A stretch of DNA of 64,000 bases from Novosphingobium sp. FSW06-99 (GTDB lineage Bacteria; Pseudomonadota; Alphaproteobacteria; Sphingomonadales; Sphingomonadaceae), in contig NZ_KQ954252.1 of NCBI RefSeq assembly GCF_001519065.1, positions 450,102 to 514,101 on the forward strand, given 5' to 3'. Numbering within the stretch: the stretch's first letter is position 1; each line of letters begins with the position of its first letter. Of the stretch, positions 62,055 through 64,000 are shown in pieces. A program made the translations under genes and the position numbers. The notes beneath the pieces were generated by a model. The model searched no databases, was not told where the DNA came from, and saw only the letters and a program-made list of their open reading frames with translations.

Positions 62055-62762
62055 ATGAAAGCAGGTGTCAGCGCAGATCCCCATGGCGACGAGGATGGCG
62101 ACGCGGCAGAAATCGGCGATGCCCCGGCGTCCTTGCGCGAAAAGGTCTATGAAGACTTGCGCTATCGCCTGATTACCGGGCGGATCGCGCCGGGGGTGGG
62201 CATTTCGACACGCGGGCTGGCACAGGAAATCGGGGTCAGCCAGATGCCGGTGCGCGACGCGCTGAGCCGGATTGCCGCCGAGGGCGCGGTCGAGATCCGG
62301 TCAAAGCGCGCGGTGATGGTGCCGCGCATGACTTCGGCCCGGTTTGAAGAGATCATGCGTTTGCGCAAGCTGCTCGAACCGATGGTGGCGACCGCGGCGC
62401 TGCCCCACATCACGGCTGACCTGCTGCGCCAGATCCATGCCGCCGACGAAGCGACCGATGCGGCGCTCGACGGGGGCGATGTGCGCGCCTACATGGAATC
62501 CAACCACCGGTTTCATTCGCTGATCTATGGCGCGGCGCCGTTGCCGCTGGCATTGCGCATGATCGAAAGCCTGTGGATGCAGTTCGGCCCCTTCATGCGC
62601 GTGGTCTATGGCCGTTACGGCACGGCAAACATGGTCGACCAACACAGGGTGGCAATTGCCGCAATTGCGTCGGGTGATGCCCCGGCGCTGGCTGCGGCGA
62701 TCGCTGCCGATATCGGGGATTGTGCCGACCTGATGCAGGATTGGGAGCGGTTGAACACGTAA
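62055..62762 (+). CDS. GntR-family regulator (FCD subfamily)
   Basis: A 235-residue regulator. The winged helix-turn-helix covers SLREKVYEDLRYRLITGRI, STRGLAQEIGVSQMPVRDAL and AVEIRSKRAVMVPRM. The helical FCD effector domain follows (RLRKLLEPMVATAALPHI; SNHRFHSLIYGAA with metal-binding His; QHRVAIAAIASGD). ATG 62055 has GGAGGG about 10 bases upstream. It lies between the aminotransferase gene (divergent) and the potF-like gene (same strand, 69-base gap), so it probably controls polyamine or amino-acid catabolism genes here. Confidence 0.9.
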   Translation: MKAGVSADPHGDEDGDAAEIGDAPASLREKVYEDLRYRLITGRIAPGVGISTRGLAQEIGVSQMPVRDALSRIAAEGAVEIRSKRAVMVPRMTSARFEEIMRLRKLLEPMVATAALPHITADLLRQIHAADEATDAALDGGDVRAYMESNHRFHSLIYGAAPLPLALRMIESLWMQFGPFMRVVYGRYGTANMVDQHRVAIAAIASGDAPALAAAIAADIGDCADLMQDWERLNT

Positions 62763-62831
62763 TTGCCTGGCGCCTCCGGCAAACGGGCGGGCGTCGGTGT
62801 GATCACATGGTCAACGAAAAAGAGGATAAGG

Positions 62832-63899
62832 ATGCACAATCTGCAATCGCGGCGGGGTATTCTCGCAGGGCTGGGTGCCGCCGCCGTGGGCCTGAGTTTT
62901 TCAACGCTGTCTGGGTGCCACCGCCCGCACAAGCAGCAGATCAATTTCTACAACTGGGACACCTACGTCGGCAAGCACACGCTGACCGGCTTTGAGACGG
63001 CCAGCGGCACGCATGTCAACATGAGCCTGTTTTCCAGCAATGACGAGCTGTTTGCCAAACTGCGCGGGGGCAATCCCGGCTATGACGTGATCGTGCCCAG
63101 CCATGATTTTCTGGCGCGGATGAGCAAGGCCGACATGCTGATGCCGCTCGACCATGCCAGAATCCCCAACATGGCCAATATCGCGCCGCAGTTCCAGCAT
63201 CCGACTTATGATCCTGATCGCAAGTACGGCATGCCCTATACCTGGCTGGTGCTGGGCATCGGCTATCGCAAATCGAAAGTCGACGGCGTCCCCGACAGTT
63301 GGAAATGGCTGTTCGATTCCGATCGGTACAAGGGCCGCATCGGGCTGTTGTCCGACGCGCCCGATCTGTGCCGGCTGGTCGAAATCTATCAGGGCAGGAA
63401 CCCCAACGTGTTCGACCGGGCCGCGCTCGACGCGGCCCAGCAATTGCTGATCCGGCAGAAACACAATGTCGCGGTGTTTCATGACGACAACGGGCAGGAT
63501 TTGTTGCTGGCGGGCGATATCGACATCGTGATCGAATACAACGGCGACATCGCGCAAGTAATGCGCGAGGACAAGGATCTGGCCTTTGTGCTGCCGCGCG
63601 AAGGCAGTCTGATCCAGTCGGACCAGTTGGCCATCCCCAAGGGCGCACCCAACCCCGACGCCGCGCATGCCTTCATCAACTATCTGCTCAGTGCCGAGGC
63701 GGGGGCCGATATTTCGCGCACGATCGCCTATCCCACGCCCAATGCCGCCGCGCTGAAACTGATGGATGCGGCATATCGCAACAACCCGGCGATCTTTCCA
63801 CCCGAGGCGGCGCTGGCCAAATGCGTCTATGCGCAATATCTGGGCGAAGCGCCCTATCGCGCGTTTCAGGATGTGATCACGCGCGTACGCGCCGCCTAA
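62832..63899 (+). CDS. Polyamine-binding lipoprotein (PotF/PotD-like)
   Basis: A 355-residue solute-binding protein, paralogue of 52395-53462 with the same length and long identical stretches (PYTW-V-GIGYRKSKVDGVP, VAVFHDDNGQDLLLAGDID). The N-terminus has SRRGILAG followed by a hydrophobic segment and LSGC, a Tat lipoprotein signal. The ligand-site motif is FYNWDTYVGKHT. AGAGG lies 6 bases before ATG 62832. No permease follows within the window, so it may feed PotGHI encoded at 13337-16226 or a system beyond the right edge. Confidence 0.87.
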   Translation: MHNLQSRRGILAGLGAAAVGLSFSTLSGCHRPHKQQINFYNWDTYVGKHTLTGFETASGTHVNMSLFSSNDELFAKLRGGNPGYDVIVPSHDFLARMSKADMLMPLDHARIPNMANIAPQFQHPTYDPDRKYGMPYTWLVLGIGYRKSKVDGVPDSWKWLFDSDRYKGRIGLLSDAPDLCRLVEIYQGRNPNVFDRAALDAAQQLLIRQKHNVAVFHDDNGQDLLLAGDIDIVIEYNGDIAQVMREDKDLAFVLPREGSLIQSDQLAIPKGAPNPDAAHAFINYLLSAEAGADISRTIAYPTPNAAALKLMDAAYRNNPAIFPPEAALAKCVYAQYLGEAPYRAFQDVITRVRAA

Positions 63900-63998
63900 A
63901 GCACAATGCGTTTAATCTGAGACGCATCATGCTTTAGGAGTCTTTGTTTTCGCATCGTTTATTGCAAAAAACCGGTACCCACTTTTTTGCACGATGCT
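63900..63998. repeat. Extragenic palindromic repeat after the potF-like gene
   Basis: Two stem-loops in tandem. AGCACAATGCGT with ACGCATCATGCT (63900-63933) starts one base after the stop codon. GCATCGT (63952-63958) pairs with ACGATGC (63991-63997), with inner TTGCAAAAAA/CTTTTTTGCA pairing around ACCGGTACC. The second unit is of a type I recognise as a dispersed alphaproteobacterial palindrome. The T-run after the first stem may terminate the gene. Confidence 0.65.
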
Positions 63999-64000
63999 CT

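Overview
The window looks like chromosomal DNA of a GC-rich alphaproteobacterium, most likely a sphingomonad (Novosphingobium/Sphingobium type). The basis is four TonB-dependent receptors of the VTATR plug type, many Tat-exported catabolic enzymes, and family content typical of that order. No housekeeping operon fixes the genus. There is one tRNA and no rRNA, CRISPR array or intact insertion sequence.

Layout. (A) 1-8182: TonB receptor tail, Tat-type esterase, LacI regulator, GH68 fructosyl enzyme, then three more alpha/beta hydrolases. A repeated palindrome centred on AATCGATT lies in both divergent promoter regions and is the probable LacI operator; uptake and cleavage of an acylated, sucrose-like or fructan-like substrate is a reasonable guess. 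(B) 8419-18691: LysR regulator, patD-like gamma-aminobutyraldehyde dehydrogenase, a Rieske oxygenase, a complete PotFGHI-type polyamine ABC transporter and a TonB receptor. (C) 19337-26590: one giant autotransporter, followed by an imperfect palindromic element. (D) 27132-33322: PhyH/FkbH pair, beheaded histidine kinase, Asp-box propeller overlapping a MoaD-like protein, then about 0.9 kb with no gene. (E) 33470-47887: a probable betaine or N-methyl-amine demethylation block (TetR, Old-Yellow-Enzyme demethylase, LysR, Rieske oxygenase and its reductase) that runs into a POT peptide transporter, a CocE-type hydrolase, a TPR-sulfotransferase and a TonB receptor. (F) 48209-49408: a scar of gene fragments, including an integrase stump, beside tRNA-Met(CAT). 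(G) 49524-63899: TonB receptor, then puuD-puuB-puuA-potF on the minus strand, a molybdenum hydroxylase pair, a GIY-YIG protein, an spuC-like aminotransferase, a GntR regulator and another potF paralogue.

Together, B and G form a split polyamine economy. PotFGHI plus two extra lipoprotein-type binding proteins capture polyamines. PuuA/PuuB/PuuD give the gamma-glutamylated route, and SpuC plus PatD give the direct transamination route, both ending at GABA. Blocks B and E each contain a Rieske oxygenase with Glu rather than Asp as the bridging residue, a trait of the carnitine and glycine-betaine monooxygenase group, so N-methylated amines are likely substrates. Coordinates below use the start codon I judged best. 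All functional calls come from motif reading without database searches.
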